In this document: positions 1 to 7,594 of the stretch, piece by piece | Layout: each line of letters starts with the position of its first letter | Numbering within the stretch: the first letter of the stretch is position 1 | Source: Afipia sp. | GTDB lineage: Bacteria > Pseudomonadota > Alphaproteobacteria > Rhizobiales > Xanthobacteraceae | Length of the DNA stretch: 10,376 bases | NCBI GenBank assembly: GCA_026400415.1 | Contig: JAPLPA010000260.1 | Coordinates: 1-10,376 of the forward strand | Reading direction: 5' to 3' | The notes under the pieces: model-generated | Database searches by the model: none | Seen by the model: only the letters and a program-made list of their open reading frames with translations | Told to the model about the DNA's origin: nothing | Translations under genes and position numbers: made by a program

Positions 1-189
1 GAAATTCTGCGCGTGATCGACTCACTTCAGTTGACCGCCAAGCACAAGGTCGCAACGCCTGCCGATTGGAAACAGGGCGAGGATGTCATCATCGCCGGAT
101 CGGTGAACGACGAAGACGCGAAGAAGACCTATCCGGGCGGCTGGAAGTCTCCGAAGCCGTATATACGGATCGTGCCGCAGCCCAAATAG
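1..189 (+). CDS. 1-Cys peroxiredoxin (AhpC/TSA, Prx6-like), C-terminal part
   Basis: Frame 1 is open from the first base and ends at TAG 187-189, giving the last 62 residues of a protein whose 5' end lies outside the window. The tail contains ILRVIDSLQLT, then ATPADWKQGEDVII, then YPGGWKSPKPYIR and a short basic end. From memory this is the C-terminal dimerisation extension of the Prx6 group of peroxiredoxins, thiol peroxidases that reduce hydrogen peroxide and organic peroxides in the cytoplasm. The catalytic cysteine lies in the missing N-terminal part, so activity cannot be judged here. A strong hairpin terminator follows 35 bases after the stop, so this is the end of its transcript. Confidence 0.85.
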   Translation, partial: EILRVIDSLQLTAKHKVATPADWKQGEDVIIAGSVNDEDAKKTYPGGWKSPKPYIRIVPQPK

Positions 190-224
190 GCGTCAAGTAA
201 CGCCTGCGCCGCAATGCTTAAATG

Positions 225-254
225 AAAAGGGACGCCTCGCGCGTCCCTTTTTTT
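225..254. terminator. Bidirectional Rho-independent terminator
   Basis: An 11-bp perfect stem (225-235 with 241-251) encloses the loop CTCGC and runs into seven T residues at 248-254. Read on the other strand, the stem is followed by TTTT from the complement of 225-228. It lies between the converging peroxiredoxin and DUF2177 genes, so it can end both transcripts. Confidence 0.85.
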
Positions 255-275
255 ATGCTGCGAAACTTGAGCGTC

Positions 276-674
276 TCACAACCGCTGCCCGATCCAGTTT
301 GCGATCATAAGACCCAACGTCGAAGCCACGGCAGTGACGAACGTGCCCCACGCAATATCGACGACCACTACCGTCCATTCCCAATGCTTCAACAGCGACA
401 TGCTGGTGAGCTCGAACGTCATGTAACAAAAGAATCCGAACAGCGCGCCGTAAAGCAAGGTCGTCTGCGCCGTCGCAGCGTTACCGCTCACAAAAATCAG
501 AATGCCGACCACGTAGAGCAGATAAAATAAAATCGCCGGAGCCAGCCGCACAGTCCCCAGCATGTCGCCGACCTGCGAGGTGAAAAGTCCCTTCGCGACG
601 ACACCGAGGAACAGGAAATCCAGCGGAACGATGACCAGCAGCGTCGCGACATAGAGAATGAGGTTACGCTTCAT
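276..674 (-). CDS. DUF2177 family small integral membrane protein
   Basis: A 132-residue hydrophobic protein with four probable membrane segments at about residues 5-27, 43-63, 70-90 and 98-125. The pattern of YVATLLVIVPLDFLFLG at the N-terminus, a central FFCYMTFELTS and the conserved-looking VVDIAWGTFVTAVAS near the end matches what I remember of DUF2177, a family of bacterial inner-membrane proteins without known function. The frame stays open to an ATG at 701, but the ATG at 674 is preferred because GGGAG sits seven bases before it (681-685 on the plus strand) and the MKRNLILY start is usual for the family. It is a single gene, separated from the upstream chemoreceptor by about 200 bases and ending close to the shared terminator at 225-254. 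Confidence 0.8.
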   Translation of the reverse strand: MKRNLILYVATLLVIVPLDFLFLGVVAKGLFTSQVGDMLGTVRLAPAILFYLLYVVGILIFVSGNAATAQTTLLYGALFGFFCYMTFELTSMSLLKHWEWTVVVVDIAWGTFVTAVASTLGLMIANWIGQRL

Positions 675-879
675 GGCGATCTCCCAAATGACTAGAAACA
701 CTGAGGTTTAAACGGCGGACGGACGAAATTGTTTCAACAGACACACGCAATGGCCAAACGGTGACGAACTTGGAATCGAATGGCGAAATTGCGGCTGCCC
801 TGATGGCAGAAGAACGTACGCATGGAAACGCCTCCGGTTTCAACCGGCAGCGTTGGAAGCCTGAATAGTCCGCAATCCG
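675..879. other. Intergenic region between DUF2177 and chemoreceptor genes
   Basis: These 205 bases hold the promoter region of the DUF2177 gene and the 3' flank of the chemoreceptor gene. I find no convincing promoter: the best minus-strand pair is TTGAAA (complement of 732-737) and TTTAAA (complement of 707-712), but the 19-base spacing is long. The dyad CCGGTT-TC-AACCGG at 834-847 has too small a loop and no T-run, so it is not called as a terminator. Confidence 0.4.
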
Positions 880-2616
880 TCAGGCCGCGCGGACGCCGTC
901 GAGGAATTTCGAGACCTCGGCTTTGAGTTGCAGACTGTCGCTGCAGAGACTCTGCGCCGATTTCAGAATCTCATCGGATGTCTCGCCGGTCTCGTTCGCG
1001 CCGGTTGCGACATTGCCGACATTGGTGGCGACTTCCGACGTCACGTTCGCGGCCGCCTGAACGCTGCGCGCGATCTCCTGTGTGGCTGCGCCCTGTTGAT
1101 CGACGGCGGCTGCAATCGACGTGGCAATGTCACTGATGCGCTCGATGGTCTGGCCGATGGCCTTGATCGCCGAGACCGATTCCTGCGTCGCCGATTGCAT
1201 GTTGACGATGTGGCTGCTGATTTCGTCGGTCGCTTTCGCGGTCTGACCCGCAAGCGTTTTGACTTCCTGCGCCACGACCGCAAAGCCGCGTCCCGCCTCG
1301 CCTGCGCGCGCGGCTTCGATGGTGGCGTTGAGCGCAAGCAGATTGGTTTGCTCCGCGATAGAAGTAATGAGCTTCACCACGTCGCCGATGCGGTCGCCCG
1401 CCTTCGACAAGTCGGCCATCCGTTGGTCGGTTGCCACCGCCTGCTTCACGGCTTCAGCCGCGATGCCATTGGATTCCTGAACCCGGCGGCTGATCTCGGT
1501 GATGGACGTTGCCATTTCTTCAGAAGCTGCCGCAGCATTGCGCACATGATCCGACGCCTGCGTCGATGCATCGGCGGATTCGCTGGAGAGTTGCGCCGTC
1601 GAACGCGCGGTTTCGGTGAGATGCCGTGCGGCGATCTCGAACTGATTGGATGAAGTCAGCACCTTGTCGATAATGCCCCCGACATCAGACTGGAATTCAT
1701 CCACAAAGCCAAGCAGTTCAGCCTTCCGGCGTTCCGACGCTTCCGCTTCGGCGTTCTTGCGTTCCGCCTCCAACCGTCGGCGCTCAAGAGAATTGTTCTT
1801 GAAGACGCCAATAGTGCGCGCGATGGCACCGATCTCGTCATGACGCTCCACGTGATCGATCTGCACGTCCGGCCTGCCCTCTGCAAGCGAGGTGAGTGTC
1901 GTTGTCACTGAATTCAGCGGACCTGTGATACGGCGCACCGCCAGCATTGTGAGCAACAGCACCAGGATGGCGCCCGCAGCCGCCGCGATCGACATCATCG
2001 AAATGGAATGGAACAGCATGGCATCGAGCGCAGCCATCGGAATGCCGACGTAAAGAATGCCGACGACCCTGCCGCCGGTGTCGAACACCGGCTGGTAGGC
2101 TGTGATGAACGACTTGCCGAACAAAACGGCCGGCCCCTTGTAGGCCTGACCGCTACGGAGGACGGGCTGACCCGGATGATCCGCCGCAAGCTGAGTGCCT
2201 ACAGCACGATCGCCGTTTTCTTTCTTAACGTTGGTGGTTCGGCGCACGAATTGCTTGGTCGCCTCGTCGTACACGAACACGGTTGCATTGCCGCCGATAT
2301 ACGACGTCGCACGGTCGACCGTTGAATGTTCCTTGAAGTCAGGCATCGCGGAAATTTCAACGGGACTGATCGTTCCTTCCTTCAAAGTGACTTTGGCCTC
2401 GGGATAGGCTTCGGCGAAAGCGAGCGTGAGGGTTCGTAGATTGGTCTCGATATCGGATTTGGCGCGCGCGTCGAATTCATTGCTCAATGACCAGTAAGCC
2501 GCGCCCACGACCAGCGACGTATTTACTGCGATCAGGACCGCAGCGCAGATGATAGCTTTGGTTCCAAGCTTCAATCGCAGAAAACCAAGCGAATCCTTGC
2601 CTAAACCAAACGCCAT
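880..2616 (-). CDS. Methyl-accepting chemotaxis protein with periplasmic Cache domain
   Basis: A 578-residue chemoreceptor that should sense a ligand in the periplasm and control CheA kinase through CheW at the inner membrane. In order: first membrane helix at about 20-43; a periplasmic segment at 46-195 of single-Cache type, with VFVYDEATKQFVRR, GQAYKGPAVLFGKSFITAYQPV and GGRVVGILYVGI; second helix at about 206-227; HAMP domain at about 228-281 (RRITGPLNSVTTTL, then HDEIGAIARTIGVFK); and the helical signalling domain at about 330-560. The hairpin tip at 420-456 (AEQTNLLALNATIEAARAGE, RGFAVVAQEVKTLA) is intact. There is no C-terminal pentapeptide tether for CheR/CheB; the protein ends KFLDGVRAA. 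AGGGGC lies about eleven bases before the ATG. No chemotaxis genes are adjacent, so it is an orphan receptor; its ligand cannot be read from the sequence. Confidence 0.95.
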   Translation of the reverse strand: MAFGLGKDSLGFLRLKLGTKAIICAAVLIAVNTSLVVGAAYWSLSNEFDARAKSDIETNLRTLTLAFAEAYPEAKVTLKEGTISPVEISAMPDFKEHSTVDRATSYIGGNATVFVYDEATKQFVRRTTNVKKENGDRAVGTQLAADHPGQPVLRSGQAYKGPAVLFGKSFITAYQPVFDTGGRVVGILYVGIPMAALDAMLFHSISMMSIAAAAGAILVLLLTMLAVRRITGPLNSVTTTLTSLAEGRPDVQIDHVERHDEIGAIARTIGVFKNNSLERRRLEAERKNAEAEASERRKAELLGFVDEFQSDVGGIIDKVLTSSNQFEIAARHLTETARSTAQLSSESADASTQASDHVRNAAAASEEMATSITEISRRVQESNGIAAEAVKQAVATDQRMADLSKAGDRIGDVVKLITSIAEQTNLLALNATIEAARAGEAGRGFAVVAQEVKTLAGQTAKATDEISSHIVNMQSATQESVSAIKAIGQTIERISDIATSIAAAVDQQGAATQEIARSVQAAANVTSEVATNVGNVATGANETGETSDEILKSAQSLCSDSLQLKAEVSKFLDGVRAA

Positions 2617-2660
2617 GACCGGCTGCCCCTGGACGACCTGTGTACGGATAACGCTAAATT

Positions 2661-2690
2661 TTGACAGTTTATGTTTACCGCTCCATTAAA
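2661..2690 (+). promoter_or_regulatory. Candidate sigma-70 type promoter for the photolyase gene
   Basis: TTGACA at 2661-2666 is a perfect -35 match. It is followed after 17 bases by CATTAA (2684-2689), a poor -10 box. Transcription from here would give an untranslated leader of about 70 bases before the ATG at 2765. It lies in the 148-base gap between the divergent chemoreceptor and photolyase genes. The weak -10 makes this tentative. Confidence 0.35.
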
Positions 2691-2764
2691 GATTGAGGCC
2701 GGACACGCGTTCGGCGCAGGAACCCCGGATGCTTTGTCCGGGCAGGCACCGATCACGGAACCGC

Positions 2765-4231
2765 ATGGCAAGCAAGAAAAGCGACGCACCCCTCGTTGTC
2801 TGGTTCCGCGACGACCTTCGGCTTTCAGATCACGCGGCACTTCACGCCGCCTCCGAATCCGGCGCGCCGATGATCTGCGTTTTCATTCTCGATGAAGACA
2901 GCGCATCGCTACGCCCTCCACGAGCCCGCCCGCGCGGCGGCGCATCGCGATGGTGGCTCGCACAATCGCTGAAAGCATTGCAGGCGAGCCTTGTAAAACT
3001 TGGACAGACGCTGGTTTTGCAACGTGGCGCGTCGGCAGACGTGTTGGTGAAACTCGCGCTCGAAACTCAATCGGAGTCTGTATTGTGCATCGGCAGCGAC
3101 ATTGCTGCCGAAAAGCAGCTTGAGGCGGATGTCGCATCAGCACTCGACAAAAACGGCGCGGCGCTGAGAGTTTTTCCGAGCGACCTTCTGGTCAAGCCGG
3201 AAAATGTACGCAACGCGGAAGGCCGCGGCCTGCGCGTATTCACACCGTTCTGGAAACGCGTACTGAACCTTGGCGATCCGGCGAAACCTCTGCCCGCACC
3301 GAAGAAGCTCGCCTCCGGTCCGAACGTCAAAGGCGACGACCTCAAATCATGGAAACTCGAACCGTCAAAACCCGACTGGGCCGGAGGCTTGCGCGAAACA
3401 TGGACGCCAGGCGAATACGCCGCGCAAGCAAGGCTGAAGGATTTTCTGGACAACGACGTCAAAGGCTACGCGACATTGCGCGATAGACCGGACCGCGACA
3501 ACACCTCGCGCTTGTCGCCGCATTTGCGGTTCGGTGAAATCTCGCCACGGCAAATCTGGTATGCGGCAAACTTCGCCTCGGCACGAAAGCCCACACTGTC
3601 GAGTGACATTGCAAAATTTATGAGCGAAGTGGGCTGGCGCGAATTCTCGCGGCACCTGTTGCATGACCTGCCTCAACTGGCGGAGAAAAACCTGCAGCCG
3701 TCGTTCGATGAGTTTCCGTGGAAGCGCGACGCCAAGGCGTTGCGTGCCTGGCAACGCGGCCTCACCGGCTACCCGATTGTCGATGCCGGCATGCGCGAAC
3801 TTTGGCACACAGGCATCATGCACAACCGCGTGCGCATGGTGGTGGCATCGTTTCTGGTCAAGCATCTGCTGATCGACTGGCGCGACGGGGAAAAATGGTT
3901 TTGGGATACGCTCGTGGACGCAGACCCAGGCAGCAATCCGGCAAGCTGGCAGTGGGTTGCGGGATCGGGCGCAGATGCCGCGCCCTATTTCCGTGTGTTC
4001 AATCCGATGTTGCAGGGAGTGAAATTCGATCCTGATGGCATCTATGTTTCGAGATGGGTGCCTGAACTGTCGAAGCTGTCGCCAAAATTCATCCATTCGC
4101 CCTGGGAAGCAACGCCGATGGAGCTGGCAGCGGCAGGTGTGGTGCTTGGCAAAACTTATCCGGAGCCGATCATCGATCACAAGATTGGCCGCGAACGCGC
4201 GCTGGCGGCCTACGCAAAAACGCGCAAATAA
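2765..4231 (+). CDS. phrB: Deoxyribodipyrimidine photolyase, class I (CPD photolyase)
   Basis: A 488-residue cytoplasmic flavoenzyme that uses blue light to split cyclobutane pyrimidine dimers. The N-terminal antenna domain starts with VVWFRDDLRLSDHAAL (residues 11-26). The FAD domain shows TSRLSPHLRFGEIS (247-260), GYPIVDAGMRELWHTGIMHN (335-354) and ASWQWVAGSGADAAPYFRVF (393-412). By alignment from memory with E. coli PhrB, W395, W372 and W319 fall at the positions of the photoreduction triad W382, W359 and W306, with identical spacing, and N391 matches N378 next to the flavin. Length fits the family (E. coli 472). The frame opens at ATG 2693, but the start at 2765 fits the conserved N-terminus; the ribosome site (CGGA) is weak. 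It is a single gene, divergent from the chemoreceptor. A cryptochrome-like role is less likely. Confidence 0.93.
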   Translation: MASKKSDAPLVVWFRDDLRLSDHAALHAASESGAPMICVFILDEDSASLRPPRARPRGGASRWWLAQSLKALQASLVKLGQTLVLQRGASADVLVKLALETQSESVLCIGSDIAAEKQLEADVASALDKNGAALRVFPSDLLVKPENVRNAEGRGLRVFTPFWKRVLNLGDPAKPLPAPKKLASGPNVKGDDLKSWKLEPSKPDWAGGLRETWTPGEYAAQARLKDFLDNDVKGYATLRDRPDRDNTSRLSPHLRFGEISPRQIWYAANFASARKPTLSSDIAKFMSEVGWREFSRHLLHDLPQLAEKNLQPSFDEFPWKRDAKALRAWQRGLTGYPIVDAGMRELWHTGIMHNRVRMVVASFLVKHLLIDWRDGEKWFWDTLVDADPGSNPASWQWVAGSGADAAPYFRVFNPMLQGVKFDPDGIYVSRWVPELSKLSPKFIHSPWEATPMELAAAGVVLGKTYPEPIIDHKIGRERALAAYAKTRK

Positions 4232-4975
4232 TTACGGCCGCTGAATTTCAACCAACACACGCTGAAGCGGTTTTGCCGAGACCTGAATCGGCCCGCTGAA
4301 CGGCACATCCATATCAATGATGAGATAGATCGCCGCTGCGATCAGCGCAGCGGAGCCGATGAAGCTCGCAGCCACAACGGCATTGCGCGGCGCGCGATAG
4401 CCGAAGCTCGCAAAAATCAGCATGAGCCACGCCACCAGCATGACAATCATCGGCACCGGAATCGTACCCTCGGATTGTTCGACGATGGTCCAGCGGCGTT
4501 CGACAATCCTGTGGAATTAATTGAGAGCATCGTCCCAGCGCGCGATATGTTCAGTGCCCTTCGGCGAAATCGCGCGCAGGTTTTTCCCGACCGCATTGAG
4601 CAATTCTTCCGACACCCGATCGCCTTCATCGGGTTTGCTAACGCGCCCGTCGCTGACGGCGTGCTTCAGATAGGTCAGCAGACTGTCGCGCGTGTCCTTT
4701 GCCTCGGCGCCATAGAGCAGCAGCGTCCTGTCGAACAGGATCAACTCTGTGGCGTAGGCGTGGACGTTCTGATCGACCTGCTCGAATGTCGTCTTGGCGG
4801 AATTCAGCATCAGGCCGAGCAGCAGCGATGCCATGACGACGAACAATCCGGCGAGCGAGCGCACGACCTGATGGGTTTCGTCCTGATCCGGAATGCAGTG
4901 ATAGGCGCGCTGACTAATGAGCGACGCTGCGAGGAGGCAGAGGAAAATAATAACGGCGATAACGATGTCGCGCAT
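4232..4975 (-). pseudogene. DUF4239 family membrane protein, interrupted by one in-frame stop
   Basis: One minus-strand frame runs from ATG 4975 to TAA 4232-4234 (247 residues if read through), broken only by TAA at 4517-4519 (codon 153). Before it are a membrane helix (MRDIVIAVIIFLCLLAASL), a second hydrophobic stretch (SLAGLFVVMASLLLGLMLNS) and VHAYATELILFDRTLLLYG, which I recognise as DUF4239, a membrane family of unknown function. After the stop the same frame continues with RIVERRWTIVEQSEGTIP, two membrane helices (VMLVAWLMLIFASFGY; ASFIGSAALIAAAIYLIIDM) and DVPFSGPIQVS, the usual end of the family. In homologues as I remember them the stop position is glutamine, so a CAA-to-TAA change explains it. 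It lies 62 bases downstream of the DMT transporter gene, perhaps on one transcript. Its final stop abuts that of the photolyase gene with no gap and no terminator. Confidence 0.8.
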
Positions 4976-5037
4976 GATGCTTAGCCCCGATGTCCGATGC
5001 GTTTTCGCATTCGGCCATCGGTCCCGCAAGAGTGTCG

Positions 5038-5949
5038 CTAGCTCCCCGGCGAGACTTCGGTTTTGACGGGGCGGTTGACCAGCAGCACGGCGGCGGCGCA
5101 GATCGCCATGCCGATGATCGACACGCTATCCAGACGCTCGTTGAACAACACATAAGCCATGAAAGCCGTCGTCGCCGGCACGAGATAGAACAGGCTGGCC
5201 ACGCTCGTTGCAGCAGAGTGACGGATCAACCAATACAGCAATCCGATGGAGCCGATCGACAACACCACGGTGAGCCACGCCAGCGCGAGAATGAATTCCG
5301 TGGTCCAGTGCACGACGCGCGTCTCGAAGACAAACGCGCCCGCTGTGAAAAATAATCCTGCGGCGACGAACTGGATAAGGTTGCCGCTGCGCCAGTCGAT
5401 CTTGGTGCAGAAACGTTTCTGATAGAGGGTGCCGAGTGTGATGCTCACCAGCGCCACGCCGGTCGCGAACCAACCCCAACCGACGTCGCCCGACATGCTA
5501 CGGCTATGGAGCACCAGAATTGTCCCGGCGAGACCGACCAGCAGGCCTGTCCATTGCAGCGGCGTGACACGCTCGCCTAACCAGCGGTTCGCGAGCGTCG
5601 ATGTGAGGATGGGCTGGAGGCCGGGAATGAGAGCGGACAATCCTGCCGGCACCGAATGATAGATCGCAACCGCCGTGCCGGCGAGATAGAAGCCGTGCAC
5701 CAGAAGTCCCGCGACCGCGCTGTGCGCGAAGCCCTTTGTGTTCGGCCATTTCGGCCGCCAGATCGCAACCACGATGGCCATCAGCGCCACGACGAATGCC
5801 ATGCGGATCGCCAGATAGGTCAGCGGCTCGGATCCACCGAGCACGTATTTAGTGCCGATGAAACCCGTGCTCCAAAGCAGCACGAACAGCGCAGGCGCCG
5901 CACGCGCTGCGAATTGCTCGAATTCAGAATCGGTTTTTGTCTTGGGCAT
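5038..5949 (-). CDS. DMT superfamily transporter (EamA family)
   Basis: A 303-residue inner-membrane protein with the ten-helix layout of EamA (drug/metabolite transporter) permeases, made of two tandem EamA repeats at about residues 17-147 and 160-292. Typical segments are ALFVLLWSTGFIGTKYVL in helix 1, GLSALIPGLQPILTSTLANR with WLGERVTPLQWTGLLVGLAG closing repeat 1, and SVASLFYLVPATTAFMAYVL with FNERLDSVSIIGMAICAAAV closing repeat 2. Family members export or import amino acids, metabolites or drugs; the substrate cannot be predicted here. The start at 5949 is chosen because a short cytoplasmic, charged N-terminus before helix 1 is normal, though no good Shine-Dalgarno sequence is visible. 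It is divergent from the formaldehyde dehydrogenase gene across 92 bases and lies upstream of the interrupted DUF4239 gene. Confidence 0.9.
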   Translation of the reverse strand: MPKTKTDSEFEQFAARAAPALFVLLWSTGFIGTKYVLGGSEPLTYLAIRMAFVVALMAIVVAIWRPKWPNTKGFAHSAVAGLLVHGFYLAGTAVAIYHSVPAGLSALIPGLQPILTSTLANRWLGERVTPLQWTGLLVGLAGTILVLHSRSMSGDVGWGWFATGVALVSITLGTLYQKRFCTKIDWRSGNLIQFVAAGLFFTAGAFVFETRVVHWTTEFILALAWLTVVLSIGSIGLLYWLIRHSAATSVASLFYLVPATTAFMAYVLFNERLDSVSIIGMAICAAAVLLVNRPVKTEVSPGS

Positions 5950-5959
5950 TTGCGCGCCT

Positions 5960-5989
5960 GATTGCCAAACCTTATGCTATCGGGCAATC
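5960..5989. promoter_or_regulatory. Inverted repeat in divergent promoter region, possible operator
   Basis: GATTGCC at 5960-5966 and its perfect reverse complement GGCAATC at 5983-5989 are separated by 16 bases. The dyad spans TATGCT at 5973-5978, a possible -10 box for the downstream dehydrogenase gene (with TTGCGC at 5950-5955, spacing 17). It sits in the 92-base gap between the divergent DMT transporter and dehydrogenase genes. A regulator binding here could act on both, but no regulator gene is adjacent and 7-bp arms can occur by chance. Confidence 0.3.
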
Positions 5990-6041
5990 GCCAAATGCGC
6001 CGGGCTCCTGCCCGCAAATGCATCGAAGAAGAGGACACATC

Positions 6042-7169
6042 ATGGACGTTCGCGCCGCCGTCGCCATCGCCGCCGGAAAGCCGCTGGAAATCACCACGGT
6101 GCAACTCGAAGGCCCGCGCGAGGGCGAAGTCATGATCGAGGTGAAAGCGACCGGCGTGTGTCATACCGATGAATTCACGCTGTCGGGCGCGGACCCCGAA
6201 GGTTTGTTTCCCGCAATCCTCGGCCATGAAGGCGCGGGTGTGGTTGTGGATATCGGCAAGGGTGTGACCAGCGTGAAGAAAGGCGATCACGTCATCCCCT
6301 TGTATACGCCGGAATGCCGCCAGTGTCCGTCATGTCTTTCGCGCAAGACAAATCTCTGCACTGCGATCCGCGCCACGCAGGGTCAGGGGCTGATGCCGGA
6401 CGGCACGTCGCGGTTTTCACTCGGCGGAAAACCGATCCATCACTACATGGGCACCTCGACATTCGCGAATTACACCGTGCTGCCGGAAATCGCGGTCGCG
6501 AAAATCCGCGAGGACGCGCCGTTCGACAAGGTCTGCTACATCGGCTGCGGCGTCACCACCGGCATCGGCGCCGTCATCAACACTGCGAAAGTCGAGCAAG
6601 GCGCGAAAGCCATCGTGTTCGGTCTCGGCGGCATCGGGCTGAACGTGCTGCAGGGGCTACGGCTCGCAGGTGCCGACATGATTATCGGCGTCGACATCAA
6701 CAACGACCGCAAGGCGTGGGGCGAGCGCTTCGGCATGACGCACTTCGTCAATCCGAACGATGTCGGAAAAGACCTCGTCCCTCACCTCGTCAACATGACG
6801 AAAAGTGGAGCCGATCAAATCGGCGGCGCGGACTATACGTTCGACTGCACGGGCAATGTCACGGTGATGCGGCAGGCACTGGAGGCGTGCCATCGTGGTT
6901 GGGGGCAGTCCATCGTGATTGGCGTTGCCCCGTCAGGCGCGGAGATTTCAACGCGGCCGTTTCAGCTGGTCACCGGTCGCGTCTGGAAAGGCACTGCGTT
7001 CGGCGGCGCGCGTGGCCGCACCGACGTGCCTAAAATCGTCGACTGGTACATGCAGGGAAAAATCCAGATCGACCCGATGATCACGCACGTGATGCCACTC
7101 AACGACATCAACAAGGCGTTCGACCTGATGAAGCGCGGGGAATCGATCCGCGGCGTCGTGACGTTCTAA
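6042..7169 (+). CDS. frmA: S-(hydroxymethyl)glutathione dehydrogenase / class III alcohol dehydrogenase
   Basis: A 375-residue zinc- and NAD-dependent cytoplasmic enzyme that oxidises S-hydroxymethylglutathione, the spontaneous adduct of formaldehyde and glutathione, to S-formylglutathione; many family members also reduce S-nitrosoglutathione. The catalytic zinc ligands appear as C40 (GVCHTDE), H62-E63 (GHEGAG) and C169 (IGCGVTTG); the structural zinc ligands are C92, C95, C98 and C106. R110 in the IRATQGQGLMPDGTSRF block falls at the glutathione-binding arginine of class III enzymes, which separates it from ordinary ethanol dehydrogenases. The NAD site is GLGGIGL (194-200) with D218. The ATG at 6042 has GAGGAC eight bases upstream, so the longer frame from 5937 is rejected. 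A MAPEG protein gene follows after 25 bases; the usual S-formylglutathione hydrolase gene is not beside it. Confidence 0.95.
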   Translation: MDVRAAVAIAAGKPLEITTVQLEGPREGEVMIEVKATGVCHTDEFTLSGADPEGLFPAILGHEGAGVVVDIGKGVTSVKKGDHVIPLYTPECRQCPSCLSRKTNLCTAIRATQGQGLMPDGTSRFSLGGKPIHHYMGTSTFANYTVLPEIAVAKIREDAPFDKVCYIGCGVTTGIGAVINTAKVEQGAKAIVFGLGGIGLNVLQGLRLAGADMIIGVDINNDRKAWGERFGMTHFVNPNDVGKDLVPHLVNMTKSGADQIGGADYTFDCTGNVTVMRQALEACHRGWGQSIVIGVAPSGAEISTRPFQLVTGRVWKGTAFGGARGRTDVPKIVDWYMQGKIQIDPMITHVMPLNDINKAFDLMKRGESIRGVVTF

Positions 7170-7194
7170 GCCCTCAGCAAAACGGAGAAGCCCT

Positions 7195-7590
7195 ATGGAG
7201 CGATATTATCCCGTCGCACTCGTCACCCTCGCCTGCGGCCTTTTGCTGTTCGGCATGGCCACCGTCGTCGCACGCACGCACGGCAAAACCGGAATTCAGC
7301 CGCCCACAATGACCGGTCATCCCGATCTCGAGAACGCGGTTCGCGGACACATGAACACGATTGAATGGCTGCCCATATTCCTGCCGTCGATGTGGCTGTT
7401 TGCAATCTACTGGAACGCCAACTGGGCTGCAGCGCTCGGCGCGATCTGGATTTTCGGCCGGATACTTTATTTCGTGGGTTACACGAGGGCACCGAACAAA
7501 CGCTTCGCGGGTTTCGGCATTCAGACCACGGCTGCCATGGTGTTGCTGTTGGGGGCGCTGGGGCGGATCATTTATCTAATGGCGTCGTGA
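7195..7590 (+). CDS. MAPEG family membrane protein (microsomal glutathione S-transferase-like)
   Basis: A 131-residue inner-membrane protein with four hydrophobic segments at about residues 5-25, 58-75, 76-95 and 110-128. After the first helix lies E46-xxx-R50-xxx-N54-xx-E57 (in LENAVRGHMNTIEWLPIFLP), the signature of MAPEG proteins (membrane-associated proteins in eicosanoid and glutathione metabolism), and later TRAPNKRFAGFG, a typical loop before the last helix. Family members bind glutathione in trimers and act as transferases or peroxidases on lipophilic compounds; the bacterial substrate is unknown. GGAG seven bases before the ATG marks the start. It follows the formaldehyde dehydrogenase gene by 25 bases on the same strand and is probably cotranscribed, which suggests a shared glutathione-based detoxification role (inference). 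It converges on the next gene with only four bases between stops. Confidence 0.88.
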   Translation: MERYYPVALVTLACGLLLFGMATVVARTHGKTGIQPPTMTGHPDLENAVRGHMNTIEWLPIFLPSMWLFAIYWNANWAAALGAIWIFGRILYFVGYTRAPNKRFAGFGIQTTAAMVLLLGALGRIIYLMAS

Positions 7591-7594
7591 CGCT

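Noticed and set aside
706..713. GTTTAAAC palindrome upstream of the DUF2177 gene
   Set aside because: Only eight bases and easily due to chance; the paired -35-like TTGAAA is 19 bases away, too far for a good promoter.
834..847. Palindrome CCGGTT-TC-AACCGG downstream of the chemoreceptor gene
   Set aside because: Two-base loop and no T-run on either side; not a credible terminator.
928..1653. Long plus-strand frame (241 residues) opposite the chemoreceptor gene
   Set aside because: It is the antisense shadow of the signalling domain: arginine/glycine-rich, no family features, no ribosome site, and the minus frame is unambiguous.
3365..4180. Minus-strand frame of 271 residues opposite the photolyase gene
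   Set aside because: Composition rich in Arg, His and Cys without domain signals; the plus strand encodes a fully conserved photolyase over the same bases.
4447..4629. Frameshift explanation for the split DUF4239 gene
   Set aside because: The parts before and after the stop are in the same frame (starts 573 bases apart, a multiple of three), so a single nonsense codon is enough.
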